Assembly (NCBI RefSeq): GCF_007971385.1
Contig: NZ_CP042434.1
Span: forward strand, 682,001 to 746,000
Reading direction: 5' to 3'
Origin: Arachidicoccus ginsenosidivorans
GTDB lineage: Bacteria > Bacteroidota > Bacteroidia > Chitinophagales > Chitinophagaceae
Length of the DNA: 64,000 nucleotides
Below, piece by piece: positions 8,611 to 20,500 of the stretch. The translations under genes and the position numbers were made by a program. The notes under the pieces are model-generated. The model saw nothing but the letters and a program-made list of their open reading frames with translations, searched no databases and had not been told where the DNA came from. How positions within the stretch are numbered: position 1 is the first letter of the stretch; every line of letters begins with the position of its first letter.

Positions 8611-9537
8611 CTACCCATCCGTTTGTGCCCTGTACGTACTTTCAAAGATCCGGTCAGCATTACCCGCTTCAAAACCATCGCGCCTGTGGATGCGCCTGAT
8701 TTCACTGGCAGGCAGATCCTGAAAAGTATCCAGGATTTTACGCTCCGCAAATTCAACATAAGATCCGGCAATTTCTCTTTTCCTGCCGTTTTGGAAACTG
8801 GCCATCAGTTTTCCTGCTACCGTTGAACTTTGCCTAAGTTTTCCATCTTTGCTTTCTTTGATCTTCCCGCCTGCACTATTTAGTTTGATACCCAGGGCTT
8901 CCAAAAAGCTGTTGAACTGTTCCAGCGTATTATATCCTTTGGGTAAATTATGGACACTGATTGTAAAATGATTCAGGTAATAATGATTGTAAATCACCCA
9001 TGCGGCGTATTCTGACTCCTCCAGTAAACTTTCATAATCAGCTAGCGTTGGAATCATCCAACGCCCCGTATGCAGAAAATGATCTACGGCTGCGCCGTCA
9101 TCCAGGTTCAGCTGATCCACCGGATCTACATTTACGGTATCTGTATATTTGCGGATGATTTTTTGAGCCTTTTCACTAAGGTCTGCGACCCGTAGTTCGC
9201 TGGCAAAGATGCGGGGATATTTATCCTCAGGCGGGCTATACCAATAGGCATCCAGTTTCTTTGCTTCAAAATGATAATAATCTCTTTTTTCATAACCGTA
9301 ATGCAAAAAGATCTTTTCCAGCGACGCTATCCCCAGATTAGGTACGCCCATTGTCCTAAAGGCAATATGATCGTTTTCAATGGCCGTCTTTTCTGGGATG
9401 ATACCCTTTTCAACCATGGCTCCCGTGATCTTCTCTACATCAGGTACCCTTTGGATATAACGACGCATCAACCCACCAAGTACCTGATCCAAAGTCTTAA
9501 TTTCATCTTTTTTGCCTTTTTCCTTGTGCTGCGTCAT
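8611..9537 (-). CDS. hglS: 2-oxoadipate dioxygenase/decarboxylase (DUF1338, HglS-like)
   Basis: A 308-residue DUF1338 protein. This family includes HglS of Pseudomonas putida, which converts 2-oxoadipate to D-2-hydroxyglutarate and CO2 in lysine breakdown, using Fe(II). Candidate metal ligands are visible: His in Asn-Asp-His-Ile-Ala-Phe-Arg-Thr (about 56), His in Leu-Asn-His-Phe-Thr-Ile (about 189) and Glu in Ser-Tyr-Val-Glu-Phe-Ala-Glu-Arg (about 260). The ATG at 9537 is preferred over an upstream TTG at 9570. It sits between saccharopine dehydrogenase and aminoadipate-semialdehyde dehydrogenase, which supports the lysine role strongly. Confidence 0.87.
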   Translation of the reverse strand: MTQHKEKGKKDEIKTLDQVLGGLMRRYIQRVPDVEKITGAMVEKGIIPEKTAIENDHIAFRTMGVPNLGIASLEKIFLHYGYEKRDYYHFEAKKLDAYWYSPPEDKYPRIFASELRVADLSEKAQKIIRKYTDTVNVDPVDQLNLDDGAAVDHFLHTGRWMIPTLADYESLLEESEYAAWVIYNHYYLNHFTISVHNLPKGYNTLEQFNSFLEALGIKLNSAGGKIKESKDGKLRQSSTVAGKLMASFQNGRKREIAGSYVEFAERKILDTFQDLPASEIRRIHRRDGFEAGNADRIFESTYRAQTDG

Positions 9538-9579
9538 TTTTTTAAATTTTAAAGTTGAAACAATAAACAAATCACATCC

Positions 9580-10648
9580 CTACTTATAAAAACGAACAAA
9601 ATCAGAGACCATTAAATCTGGCAGCGCCACCTGTTCCTGGCGAATAAATCCTTTTTGGGGAAGTTTTCCTGCCGCATGCAGATCCATAACAGCGCATACT
9701 GCACCTGCTGTAGTCACCTGAATAGCGGTCAGTTCCTTACCCGCCACTTCCTGATTGTAGATCGTGCGGGTAAATACTTTTTGTGTAAACCTACCCTTAA
9801 TTTGACCGCTTACCGTAATAAAGACCAAAACTTTATCCTGGGGCGTAAAAGGTAAGGTATTATCCAAGAGCTCCACCAGCTTTTCCCGGTGCGCTTTAAA
9901 CCCCAGATCAACCAGCAAAAATTGCATTAAATCCCGATGTCCCGGATAACGTACCGTTTTATAATCCAGGGAACCCACTTTCCGTCCAACACTTCTGCCA
10001 AAGCAGATAACCCACCTGAGGTATTAAAGGCCTCATAATCTATGCCATCAGCCATAAAATGTTCCAATCCTTCCATGGGGAGTACCTGGGTACGCTTACC
10101 ATCCACAATTGCATCACAGGGATTGCAATATTCATTTACCAGGCCATTGGTGCTCCAGGTTAGGTTGTATTTAAGTCGGTTTACCGGATACTGCGGCAAA
10201 GCCCCTACTCTGAGCCGCACGGATTGCAGACTGTCAAATTGCTGACACAGATCATAGGCGGCAATACTGATAAATCCTGGTGCCAATCCGCACTGGGGCA
10301 TAAAACTCACTGCCGCCCCTGGGCCATTTGCCGAATGGCTTTTGTCGTGGCTACATCTTCCGTAAGATCAAAATAATGGGTATGGGTCTTTGCTGCTGCA
10401 CTGGCTATTTTTACATTTAGAAAATAAGGACAGGCACTGAGCACCATATCAAAGGGCTCCATAAGCTTCGAGAGTGCATTTTCATCTTCTACATTGGCCT
10501 GGACAGTTTTTATCCCATCCATAGCTGCCATCTCTAATAAAGCAGGGTTTACATCCGATAAGGTAACATCGAACCGGTCATGCTGATGGAGCATAAAGGC
10601 TGCAGTAGCCCCGATTTTCCCTCCACCTATAATAATTACTTTGGTCAT
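9580..10648 (-). CDS. Saccharopine dehydrogenase (two frameshifts)
   Basis: Three overlapping fragments (10307-10648, 9927-10310, 9580-9978) join into one protein of about 356 residues once one base is added to the C-run at 10316-10319 and one to the T-run at 9979-9981. The N-terminus has the Rossmann motif Gly-Gly-Gly-Lys-Ile-Gly-Ala-Thr; the middle has Gly-Leu-Ala-Pro-Gly-Phe. This is the saccharopine dehydrogenase/reductase family, here most likely releasing glutamate and aminoadipate semialdehyde from saccharopine. It is the first gene of the operon, behind a strong promoter and a leader of about 160 bases. Both breaks look like consensus errors, since the downstream sequence is well conserved. 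Confidence 0.85.
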
Positions 10649-10686
10649 ATTTTTAATATGGATTTATAGTATATTAAATAATGGAT

Positions 10687-10713
10687 AGCTCCTAATGCTT
10701 AAGGCAAGGAGCT
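10687..10713 (-). promoter_or_regulatory. Leader hairpin before saccharopine dehydrogenase
   Basis: AGCTCCT (10687-10693) and AGGAGCT (10707-10713) form a 7-bp stem with a 13-base loop in the untranslated leader, about 40 bases before the start codon. No known riboswitch consensus is recognised. Confidence 0.35.
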
Positions 10714-10815
10714 GGTCAAAAAAATATAAAACCCTGGGGCTATGGGATATGTGAACAGGTGCTTCTCAGAAAGGAGAGCCTGGATAATTGTATGTTAATT
10801 AGGAGGTTCACTTTT

Positions 10816-10847
10816 CAAATATAGTACAACAAAATCGTACTAACAAA
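10816..10847 (-). promoter_or_regulatory. Lysine-catabolism operon promoter with internal operator
   Basis: On the minus strand TTTG (10847-10844) and TATATTTG (10823-10816) are separated by 20 bp, a near-ideal Bacteroidota promoter. The spacer and -7 edge contain the inverted repeat TAGTAC (10822-10827) / GTACTA (10837-10842), placed where a bound repressor would block sigma factor. Confidence 0.75.
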
Positions 10848-10915
10848 CAATCGTTTTAATATTAACAAACCTCCTTTAAATTATGACCGAGTTAATTGCT
10901 CCGGCTGGATAATCG

Positions 10916-11896
10916 CTATAAATCATCCTGGAAAAATGCCAATTCTTCACCCAAGGCTAAATAGGGATGGAGTTTTTGTAAGGCCTGGATCTGTTCGTAC
11001 ATTTTTTCTCTGAACTGCCGGTGGCGCATAGATCCAGGGTGAAATGGTTTATGCGCCCTGGCTATGCGGATTTTATCAAGCTGTTCAAGTAAATCCACTG
11101 TCTTTTCCTCCATATAAGTCTGCTGAAACTTCTCCAACACAAATTGAGTAGCTGCGTAATTAGGATGTACCAGGTCAATGTCATAGAACCGGTAATCTCT
11201 AAGCACATCCACCACCAGTTCATAGGCAGGAAAATAATACAGGCGGTCAAACTTATCTATCATATGATGCACCGCCTCGATGAGCCGGGCTTTACTGCGA
11301 TTATTTTCTATGACGCCGTCTCTTATATGACGAACCGGAGAGATGGTAAAAATGACACGTAATTTTGGATTAAATCTAAAAAGCCGGTACAGCATACCAT
11401 CAAGCGCGGTAACAATCTCCGCTATGGAATGCATATGTTTATTAAATAGCTGTGCCGGTGCCTTATGACAATTCGCGACCGTCTGGGCAGTAGAGACGAG
11501 TTGATAACTATTGGCTGAGCCCAGGGTAATAATCAACCAATCCGCTTTTTTTAAAAAGGAGGTTGCCTCGTTTTGGGCCAGGTTAATGCGATCAATCACC
11601 TCACTGGCATCTGGACCGGAAAACCGGCTATGGTGCGCCCAACTGTGATAGAGCTCCTGATGTAAATAAAGTTCTTCCGCTTTATATTGTCTGCCCTCCA
11701 TATAGCTGATCAGACTAATACAAACACTGATCGGATCAAATAAAATGCCGCTTGGATTTTGTAGGATATTAAATTTAACCTCAGATAGTCTTTGACCAAT
11801 ATGTTCTGTAAAACAAGAGCCGGTCAATAGGATCTGCTGTCGGTAATCAATACCTGGGCGTACTTCGGGTATTTTGATGGGTATTAGGAACTGCAT
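10916..11896 (-). CDS. GSCFA-domain protein
   Basis: A 326-residue protein of the GSCFA family, named for its N-terminal motif, seen here as Leu-Thr-Gly-Ser-Cys-Phe-Thr-Glu-His (about residues 25-33). The fold is SGNH-hydrolase-like and the family is common in Bacteroidota, but its substrate is not established. Other likely conserved segments are Ile-Thr-Leu-Gly-Ser-Ala (about 149-154), Thr-Ile-Ser-Pro-Val-Arg-His (about 189-195) and Asp-Leu-Val-His-Pro-Asn (about 245-250), consistent with a Ser/Cys-Asp-His hydrolase centre. There is no signal peptide. The ATG at 11896 gives the usual N-terminus. It is monocistronic, between the lysine operon and a small membrane-protein gene. Confidence 0.85.
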   Translation of the reverse strand: MQFLIPIKIPEVRPGIDYRQQILLTGSCFTEHIGQRLSEVKFNILQNPSGILFDPISVCISLISYMEGRQYKAEELYLHQELYHSWAHHSRFSGPDASEVIDRINLAQNEATSFLKKADWLIITLGSANSYQLVSTAQTVANCHKAPAQLFNKHMHSIAEIVTALDGMLYRLFRFNPKLRVIFTISPVRHIRDGVIENNRSKARLIEAVHHMIDKFDRLYYFPAYELVVDVLRDYRFYDIDLVHPNYAATQFVLEKFQQTYMEEKTVDLLEQLDKIRIARAHKPFHPGSMRHRQFREKMYEQIQALQKLHPYLALGEELAFFQDDL

Positions 11897-12106
11897 AGAG
11901 CAAAAATACTTATTTGGCGGGTCATACTTCCAACTTCGGCCTGGAATTTGGTGCGCTTTTCAGCACAAAATTTATTTTAAGCTAAAATTCAGAGAATATA
12001 CGTAATTTTAGAAAAGGGAAGTCAATGGTACCAGTACCAAAAGTAAAAACACCCCTCACCTAACCATGTAATTTTTAACCTTTAATCATAAAACAAAAAT
12101 TTACAA

Positions 12107-12435
12107 ATGAAAAAATCAATCAGCATTTTCGTAATGGCACTTGCACTTTCTTTTGGATTTCAAAGCGCAATGGCTTCTGGGGGCCTGGCAAAAAAGCCAT
12201 TCATGAGGCCAAAAAAGAATTGACAACGGCGCAGCAAGCCAGGCTCGATGAAATCATCACCAGAGTCAATGAAATTAAAGATATGGACAAGTCCAATCTG
12301 ACACGTTCTGAGAAAAAAGAGCTGCGTTCTGAACTTAAAACCATGAAAACCGAAGCCCGTGCGATGGGTGGCGGGGTCTATCTTTCTGTAGGTGCGATCA
12401 TCATCATTATCTTACTGCTGATCCTGATTCTGTAA
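12107..12435 (+). CDS. Small secreted/membrane protein (one frameshift)
   Basis: A reading frame starting at ATG 12107 encodes a signal peptide (Met-Lys-Lys-Ser, hydrophobic core, Ala-Met-Ala-Ser). It must shift by one base at the G5 run 12179-12183 to reach the downstream frame. The repaired protein is about 109 residues: signal peptide, charged helix (Gln-Gln-Ala-Arg-Leu-Asp-Glu-Ile, likely coiled coil), then Gly-Gly-Gly-Val-Tyr-Leu-Ser-Val-Gly and a C-terminal hydrophobic helix of Ile/Leu. I recall similar small proteins in Bacteroidota, but no function is known. A terminator follows. The break is probably a consensus error. Confidence 0.7.
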
Positions 12436-12496
12436 TAACCTGCGTATTTATTTGAGTTTTATTAGGGTTGCCCTATGTGGTCAACAATCCTAAAAT

Positions 12497-12538
12497 AAAA
12501 AAGGGGTGAAATCATGATAAAAGATTTTGCCCCTTTTT
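12497..12538 (+). terminator. Terminator after the small membrane protein
   Basis: AAAAAGGGG plus AAATC pairs with GATTT plus CCCCTTTTT around a loop, with small internal mismatches. The flanking A- and T-runs would let it act in either direction. Confidence 0.75.
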
Positions 12539-12641
12539 ACGTGATGGACCCATTTCATCAGGCGCAGTTATCGCATCATTTACCCGTTACTCAAAGTTTA
12601 ATTCAGCTCCGGACAGGATTTTTATAAAAAACAAAACAGCC

Positions 12642-12944
12642 ATGGCAATAAAAAAAACCAATATATATAAGGTCCAATTCCAGGAAGTTCAGTTAAAAGA
12701 CAGTTCAACACCTGAAAACGCATTCGCATTTGAATTTGAAAACCACGATAACATTTTTGAAATTATCAGCAAAATACAGCAAAGCAATATGCTGGGCAAT
12801 AAGGAGCTGGAAATGCAACTTATATTGGGCATCAAACTATTTGGCGATGTAATGCTACGGCACAAAGGCAATCCTTTATTTGAACCATTACAACCTGCTT
12901 TTATCGAATTTATGAAAGGGCTCAAAGCCAAAACGCAGCAGTAA
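12642..12944 (+). CDS. DUF3861 family protein
   Basis: A 100-residue cytoplasmic protein matching DUF3861: Tyr-Lys-Val-Gln-Phe near the N-terminus, Phe-Glu-Phe-Glu-Asn-His-Asp-Asn-Ile-Phe (about 29-38), Gly-Ile-Lys-Leu-Phe-Gly-Asp-Val-Met-Leu (about 63-72) and Phe-Met-Lys-Gly-Leu-Lys near the end. Family length and motif order agree. The biochemical role is unknown. It is a lone gene converging on gyrB, with which it shares a bidirectional terminator. Confidence 0.78.
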   Translation: MAIKKTNIYKVQFQEVQLKDSSTPENAFAFEFENHDNIFEIISKIQQSNMLGNKELEMQLILGIKLFGDVMLRHKGNPLFEPLQPAFIEFMKGLKAKTQQ

Positions 12945-13010
12945 AATAGGTTAGGAAAGCCTAAAATATGACAAGAAAAAAGGGTAATCTCATTTCTAGT
13001 TTTGACAAAT

Positions 13011-13042
13011 AAAAAGCCCATTGTCAGGACAACAGGCTTTTT
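13011..13042. terminator. Bidirectional terminator between DUF3861 and gyrB
   Basis: AAAAAGCC (13011-13018) pairs with GGCTTTTT (13035-13042), and inner TTGT/ACAA extend the stem. It lies between convergent genes and has T-runs on both strands. Confidence 0.8.
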
Positions 13043-13070
13043 ATTTATTATACCATCCAGTTAGATATGC

Positions 13071-15078
<2,008 letters not shown>

Positions 15079-15121
15079 ATGATTGTTTAAAATTACGTTT
15101 TAGGCTTTTAAAAAAGTGTAG

Positions 15122-15129
15122 CGAAGTTA
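15122..15129 (-). promoter_or_regulatory. Putative -7 box of gyrB (TAACTTCG)
   Basis: On the minus strand TAACTTCGC lies about 43 bp before the gyrB ATG, the same 9-mer found upstream of aconitase. No clear TTTG -33 element is visible. Confidence 0.45.
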
Positions 15130-15344
15130 CGGAATTTTAAGGGATTTTCCCCCTTTTAAAACACCTTATTCAGGCAAGTGGATCGGTAAAAAATGACATA
15201 AAAGTACTGTCTTTTTTCAATTTACAACTAATTGATTTAAAAGATCAATACATATTAATTTTATAATATTCAGTAAATTCATGGCTGCCTTGGTCAAAAT
15301 GCATCATTTACCCTATTTTTGTCTCAAATTTTTACGCTTAACAC

Positions 15345-16490
15345 ATGTCATCATTTAACGAACAAACCATTATTGATTTTCTTGAACCAGTACATCTTTT
15401 TGAGCTTTCCCAGGACGAAGGATTTAAAAAATCCCAGATTGGCTATTACATTGATAGCTATGAGGATAATTTCCCCGATCTTTCAGAAGCAGATTTAATT
15501 ATTCTGGGCATCGGTGAGTATAGAGGCAAAGGATTTCCCAACAGAGGCACCCCATCAGCCGATAATTTCAGAACAGAATTCTACCAGCTTTATCAATGGC
15601 ATAAAGGCGTCAAAATTGCAGATATCGGCAATATCATCATTGGCAAAAACATCGCGGATTCTTATGCTGCGCTGAAAATCGTCTTATCGGAACTGCTGCT
15701 ACTGGAAAAGGCAAAAATACTGATCATCGGCGGTTCTCACGACCTGACCACTGCCCAATGCGATGCTTATGCCCAACTGGACCGCACCTTTGACCTTTGT
15801 TGCATTGATGCAAAAATGGATATGGATGCAGAGGCCCCCGCACCCGCTGACAGGTTTTTATTGGATATGTTTACCAAAACACCCAATTACCTGAATCATT
15901 ATAACCATCTGGCCTTCCAGAGCTATTTTGTACATCCTGAAATGCTGGAAGTCATCGATCGATTGCGTTTTGACTGTGTCCGGGTGGGCAGGGTAAAAGA
16001 AAAAATAGAAGAAGTCGAGCCGCCTATCCGCAACTCGGACATTATCAGCCTGGACATCTCTTGTATTGAGAGTGGTCACGCCCCCGCTAATTTAATGACA
16101 CCCAATGGTCTTAGTGGCGAAGAGGCCTGCCGCTTAATGCAATTTGCCGGGATGAGTAGCAAGGTTAGTAGTATTGGATTGTATAATTACCAACAACATT
16201 TAGACAGGAATTCACAGACAGCCAAGCAGTTAAGTCATCTTGCCTGGTATCTGGTGGATGGGCTGCAGCAAGGCAAGCAGGAGGCAGATCCGACCACCAA
16301 GCAAAATTTCAATGAATTTCACCTGGCTTTTGCTGAAATGGAGACCACTTTTTTGCAGAGTAAAAAGACCGGCCGCTGGTGGATGACCCTGCCTGACGGT
16401 CAGCTGCTACCCTGCAGCTATACTGATTATATACTGGCTACCCAAAATGAAATCCCCGAAAGATGGCTTAGAGCCATTGAACGGAGTTAA
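15345..16490 (+). CDS. Arginase/formiminoglutamase-fold protein with altered metal site
   Basis: A 381-residue protein of the ureohydrolase superfamily, which usually cleaves guanidino or formimino groups with two Mn ions. The three metal motifs can be aligned. Gly-Gly-Ser-His-Asp keeps its His (H132). Asp-Ala-Lys-Met-Asp has D155 and D159 but Lys157 where His is expected. Ser-Leu-Asp-Ile-Ser keeps D237 but has Ser239 where the second Asp is expected. Two of six ligands are thus replaced, so ordinary binuclear catalysis is doubtful. It diverges from gyrB and ends at a good terminator. Related Bacteroidota proteins are usually annotated as arginase or formimidoylglutamase; I would not assert either activity. 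Confidence 0.78.
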   Translation: MSSFNEQTIIDFLEPVHLFELSQDEGFKKSQIGYYIDSYEDNFPDLSEADLIILGIGEYRGKGFPNRGTPSADNFRTEFYQLYQWHKGVKIADIGNIIIGKNIADSYAALKIVLSELLLLEKAKILIIGGSHDLTTAQCDAYAQLDRTFDLCCIDAKMDMDAEAPAPADRFLLDMFTKTPNYLNHYNHLAFQSYFVHPEMLEVIDRLRFDCVRVGRVKEKIEEVEPPIRNSDIISLDISCIESGHAPANLMTPNGLSGEEACRLMQFAGMSSKVSSIGLYNYQQHLDRNSQTAKQLSHLAWYLVDGLQQGKQEADPTTKQNFNEFHLAFAEMETTFLQSKKTGRWWMTLPDGQLLPCSYTDYILATQNEIPERWLRAIERS

Positions 16491-16540
16491 TTGTTTGCTG
16501 CTGGCCAGCTTTGGGCAACAAAAAGCGTGCTTTTAAAAAT

Positions 16541-16589
16541 AAAAAGGGCTGTTTACCGTTAATTAAAAACAGGTGAACAGCCCCTTTTT
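16541..16589 (+). terminator. Terminator after the arginase-fold gene
   Basis: AAAAAGGGCTGTT and ACC pair with GGT and AACAGCCC followed by CTTTTTA, with minor mismatches. It lies 50 bp after the stop codon. Confidence 0.8.
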
Positions 16590-16616
16590 ATTAATTAAGC
16601 AACTAATCCATTTATC

Positions 16617-17405
16617 TTGAAAACGCATACCACTAACAAGAGCCGCTTCCGGTTATTCAACATCTGTATAAGCCTACTACTGTTAACCTCTATATGGGGG
16701 CTTAGTTCCTGTTCAAAAGCGGATCTGGAGGATTATGGCAAAACCCTTACACCATATAGTACTTACTTACCCACTGAAACTGGCAGTGTTTCCTACTATC
16801 ATTTTGACTCCATCGTTGCGGCTCCTTTTGGCACGGCCATGGATACCGTCCACTACACAGCAAAAGACAGTATCGGGGTGGCTACTATTGAGGGAGCAGA
16901 TACTACTTATCCGGTATACCGGTATTTGGCCGAAGGAACAAATGCCGGTATTAACGCGTCCTGGTCTTATTTATTAACTTACCGACTGGTATTTTCAGCC
17001 CATACGGCCGCTTTAATTGATGAACATAACCGGCGTTTTATCATTTTGACGGATCCGGTAAAGCAGGATTATAGCTGGGAGGGCAATCGCTATTTTAGCT
17101 CTGATCTGAATCCCGGCGATTTTTACTATGGCTGGCAATATACTTATGATCTGAGCATGGAAGGCAATCTGTTAACTGTGCATCAGATCGACCAGACCAA
17201 TGGAAATCCGGGGGATTTTGACCCCAGTCTATACCAGGAAAAGCTCTTTGCCCAAATGGTCTTTGAAAAAGGGGTTGGTTTATACAGCCAAAAAGTTTCC
17301 CATATTACCTACCAAGCTAATCAAAATAATCCCAGTTCCTTTGGCTACTATGAACAGGATAGTTATGGCGTGGTTATTTCCAGGATTAGCGTAGCGAACA
17401 ATTGA
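16617..17405 (+). CDS. Hypothetical lipoprotein
   Basis: A 262-residue protein with a lipoprotein signal: basic N-terminus, hydrophobic core, lipobox Leu-Ser-Ser-Cys (Cys at about residue 32), followed by Ser-Lys-Ala-Asp. It should be lipid-anchored in the envelope. The remainder is Tyr- and Asp-rich beta-sheet-like sequence; I recognise no domain. The start is TTG at 16617; no ATG gives a complete signal peptide. It follows a terminator and converges on the giant outer-membrane protein gene, so it is probably transcribed alone. Confidence 0.65.
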   Translation: MKTHTTNKSRFRLFNICISLLLLTSIWGLSSCSKADLEDYGKTLTPYSTYLPTETGSVSYYHFDSIVAAPFGTAMDTVHYTAKDSIGVATIEGADTTYPVYRYLAEGTNAGINASWSYLLTYRLVFSAHTAALIDEHNRRFIILTDPVKQDYSWEGNRYFSSDLNPGDFYYGWQYTYDLSMEGNLLTVHQIDQTNGNPGDFDPSLYQEKLFAQMVFEKGVGLYSQKVSHITYQANQNNPSSFGYYEQDSYGVVISRISVANN

Positions 17406-17555
17406 ACCTGGACATCCTGATAAGATAAATGACAATAAACTGATGATCCCTAATCCCTGAAAACTTTGCGTACTACGGTAATCAATCATTGCCATGCCAG
17501 TAAAGTAATTAACTATTGCGAAAATTATTGCCGGTGTCGGTTCTATTTTTTTGTA

Positions 17556-20500
17556 TTATAAGATCGCACGGATACTGGCTCTACCAATTTGAATCAGCTT
17601 AGCATCCCCGGATTTACGTCCCTCATATTGAAAGCTAAGTTCCAGACTATTCATCAGCCTTTTATTGAGTTCAATGACAAACCGGTAGTTTTTGCCAGGC
17701 AATAATCCTTCCAGCATATTATAACCAACCGTACTGGAAGGATCCCCTGTAAAATCAATATTGGTATATTGAAACCTGGCCGTTATGCTGGTTTGTTGTA
17801 CGGCGTTATATTTACCTTCCATTTGCAAAGTGCTGTTAGTGGCTGACTCTGCGCCATATATCGCTTTATTTTTTATTTTTTCATATTCATAACCACCCAT
17901 CAGTCGCCATTTGGTCCGGTTGGTATAGGTCAGCGTCGGGTTGCAACTCATGGAAGTCAGCTGGAAGTTCCTGGTGGCAAAGGCAGGTGTTGAAAGATTA
18001 TGGGTTCCGAACTGTTGCTCCAAGGACAGGTTATAAGCAGGGGCAACCTGCCAGCGCCCTTTCAAATCCCAGGTCGTCACTTTTGTTGCCTCTGATCCAT
18101 AGGTAAGTAGTGATTTATTATAATTAATCAGCCTTGTTAGGTCCAGTCCCCATTTACTGTCCATTTGCCCATAACTTAAGGTGTTGGTGAAGATATAATT
18201 AAAGTTCAAAAGCGCAGAATCCGCCACACCTGTTGCAAAGGGATTAAATACAGGACCTCCTTTCGCGTACTCTTTTTTGGCAGACTGTAAAGAAGAACGC
18301 AGTTGAACCTTACGAAGCGCTTTGCTTAGCCCAGTTACAGAATCCGAAAAGATCCTTCTTGGGTTTAATTGCACGCTGTAATTAAACTGTGTATAATCGG
18401 CCTGAATATATTCATTGGTAGGGGTATATATCTTAATAAAAGTGGCTTCATCTGAGAAGGCAGCTAGTTCAAACTCTGTGAGTTGTTTTATGCCATCTTT
18501 ATTATAATCATTCCAGGTATACTGTCCCTGGCCTGGCGAGACTTCATAAAAGCTAAAATCCCTTTTTTGTTCCTGGCCGGCTCCTGTTTCATAGAGTGCA
18601 TTACCTACCAAAAAGCCGGATTTACTACGGACATTATAACCAATACGGCCTAGAAAACTCTTATCTGGAGCGTCCCCAGTAGTCAAAGCTGGATCATCTA
18701 CTACCAATTCCCTGTAAGTGGCCTTTACTTTGACCTGTTGGTAGCGGTTTTTAAGCAAACTCAGATCAAAACTCAGATTGCGACTGTGATCCGAGCCTAG
18801 CAGCCGACTGCCTACCGGCAACTTATTTTTCCTTTCAGTATAGGACAAGGACCAGTTATTCATCTGGCTGGGATCACTGTTCAGATAGGCAGTTAAGGTC
18901 TGATAAGCATAACTGGTGAGTTGCATAGAATCCGTTAGATTGTCCTGAATCTGATTATGCTCCGCTTCATAACGGCCACCAAGGGTCAGGTTATGGAGTG
19001 CCTTTAGGCTTTTACTCACCTCAAGGGTTGGTTTCCAATAATATCCCCCTGCACTGGCCATGTGGATCTGTGTATAGGAGAGTTGTTCATTAAAATTCCA
19101 GCCACTTTGGCTATGATGTTGGTAATTCAGATCATGTTTGTATCCCTTATACCCGTCGCCGCGCAGGTAGGTCTGAAAACCATAAGCCAGATCTCCCATT
19201 TTTTGCTGGCTTAAGAGAAAATGTAGTGTCCCCAGCTGATCGCTTGTTGTCTCGGGTATTAAATCCAGCCCCCAGCTACGTGCAAACTCTACAGGCCTTA
19301 AAATTTCTACTGTCCGAAAGCCTGCAGACTGAAACTCAAACGAACCGGTTGTTTTTAACCGGTAAGGTGCTGATTTGTTTTTGCTTTTATCAAATTGGAT
19401 ATTTTTCTCAACCGTAAACTTGCCGGCATAACCAGTATTATCCTTATTGCCAAGATCAGAAAAAGTATTATCATCCGTATTACTGGTAGCAAGCTCCGTA
19501 GAAAGTAGCAGGCTGCTGTCTGGGTGGTAATCCACTTTGACGGACAGTAATTGTTGTTTTTTAGGCGTCGCTAAGAATTCTGCCGGTTCATAGTTGCCCT
19601 GAGGCACCCCTCCTACCGGAGCTACCCAGATAAATACCTTACCATTGGCGGCATTCATCAGCGGCACATAGTTTCCCTTTGACGGACCAACTTCCGCAAA
19701 ATAAAGTTGATAGCGAGCGCTGTCTGGGTTAGTGGAATAGACAAAAATAGAATCATGCTGATTGCCATAAGTGGTATCGATCTTTTTATACATGATTTTA
19801 TCCGTAGAAAAAGTATCTCTCTGGGCGAAGGGATAAAAGGCATTTTGGATACTATCCCCTATGGTTGCTAAAAATGCTCTTTTATCCTGATCCAAGGTTT
19901 GATTGATGGGCTGTGCTTTAGCATCCTGATTATTATAGGCAGAGACGGTAACGGTAAATTTGTCTGAAAAATCCGTTTTATTTTGTGCATACAACATGGT
20001 ATTCAGATAATTTCTGTCGGCATATTCAAAACTTACCTGAATCCTGCTATCCTGGGTAATCATATGTTTTGGGGTAAAAGTGATCTCGGCCTGATTATAA
20101 TCAATGGTATAATCCTGATCTTCCCCCCTGGTAAGTAAGGCGCCATCCAAATATACTTTTTCTGTACCGGCCAGTACCACAAAATAAAGCTCATTATTAT
20201 TTCCCTGTAGCCGGTATGGCCCTTGATTGCCTTCCGTAACGGCTAGTACATTGCGTGCGAACTTGCCCTTGGCAATGGCACCACTAATGGTTGTGCTGGT
20301 TTTGATATTTTGTCCCAGTTGTAAATCCTGACGGTAGCTGGCCCCCTGCAATCTTTTGTAAAAGTTGACATAATAGGATCCACTGGTTCTAAGATCAATA
20401 TCCCCCAGATTGATTTCCCAGTTTTTTTTACTGAACTGTAGCAGGATCTTATCAAATTCATTGAGCTGTTGGGTTGTGCCATCTGGTTGTATGGGAATAT

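Noticed and set aside
9580-10648. Saccharopine dehydrogenase as a true pseudogene
   Set aside because: Both breaks are single-base homopolymer shifts with conserved sequence on either side, the same pattern that hits essential genes elsewhere in the window.
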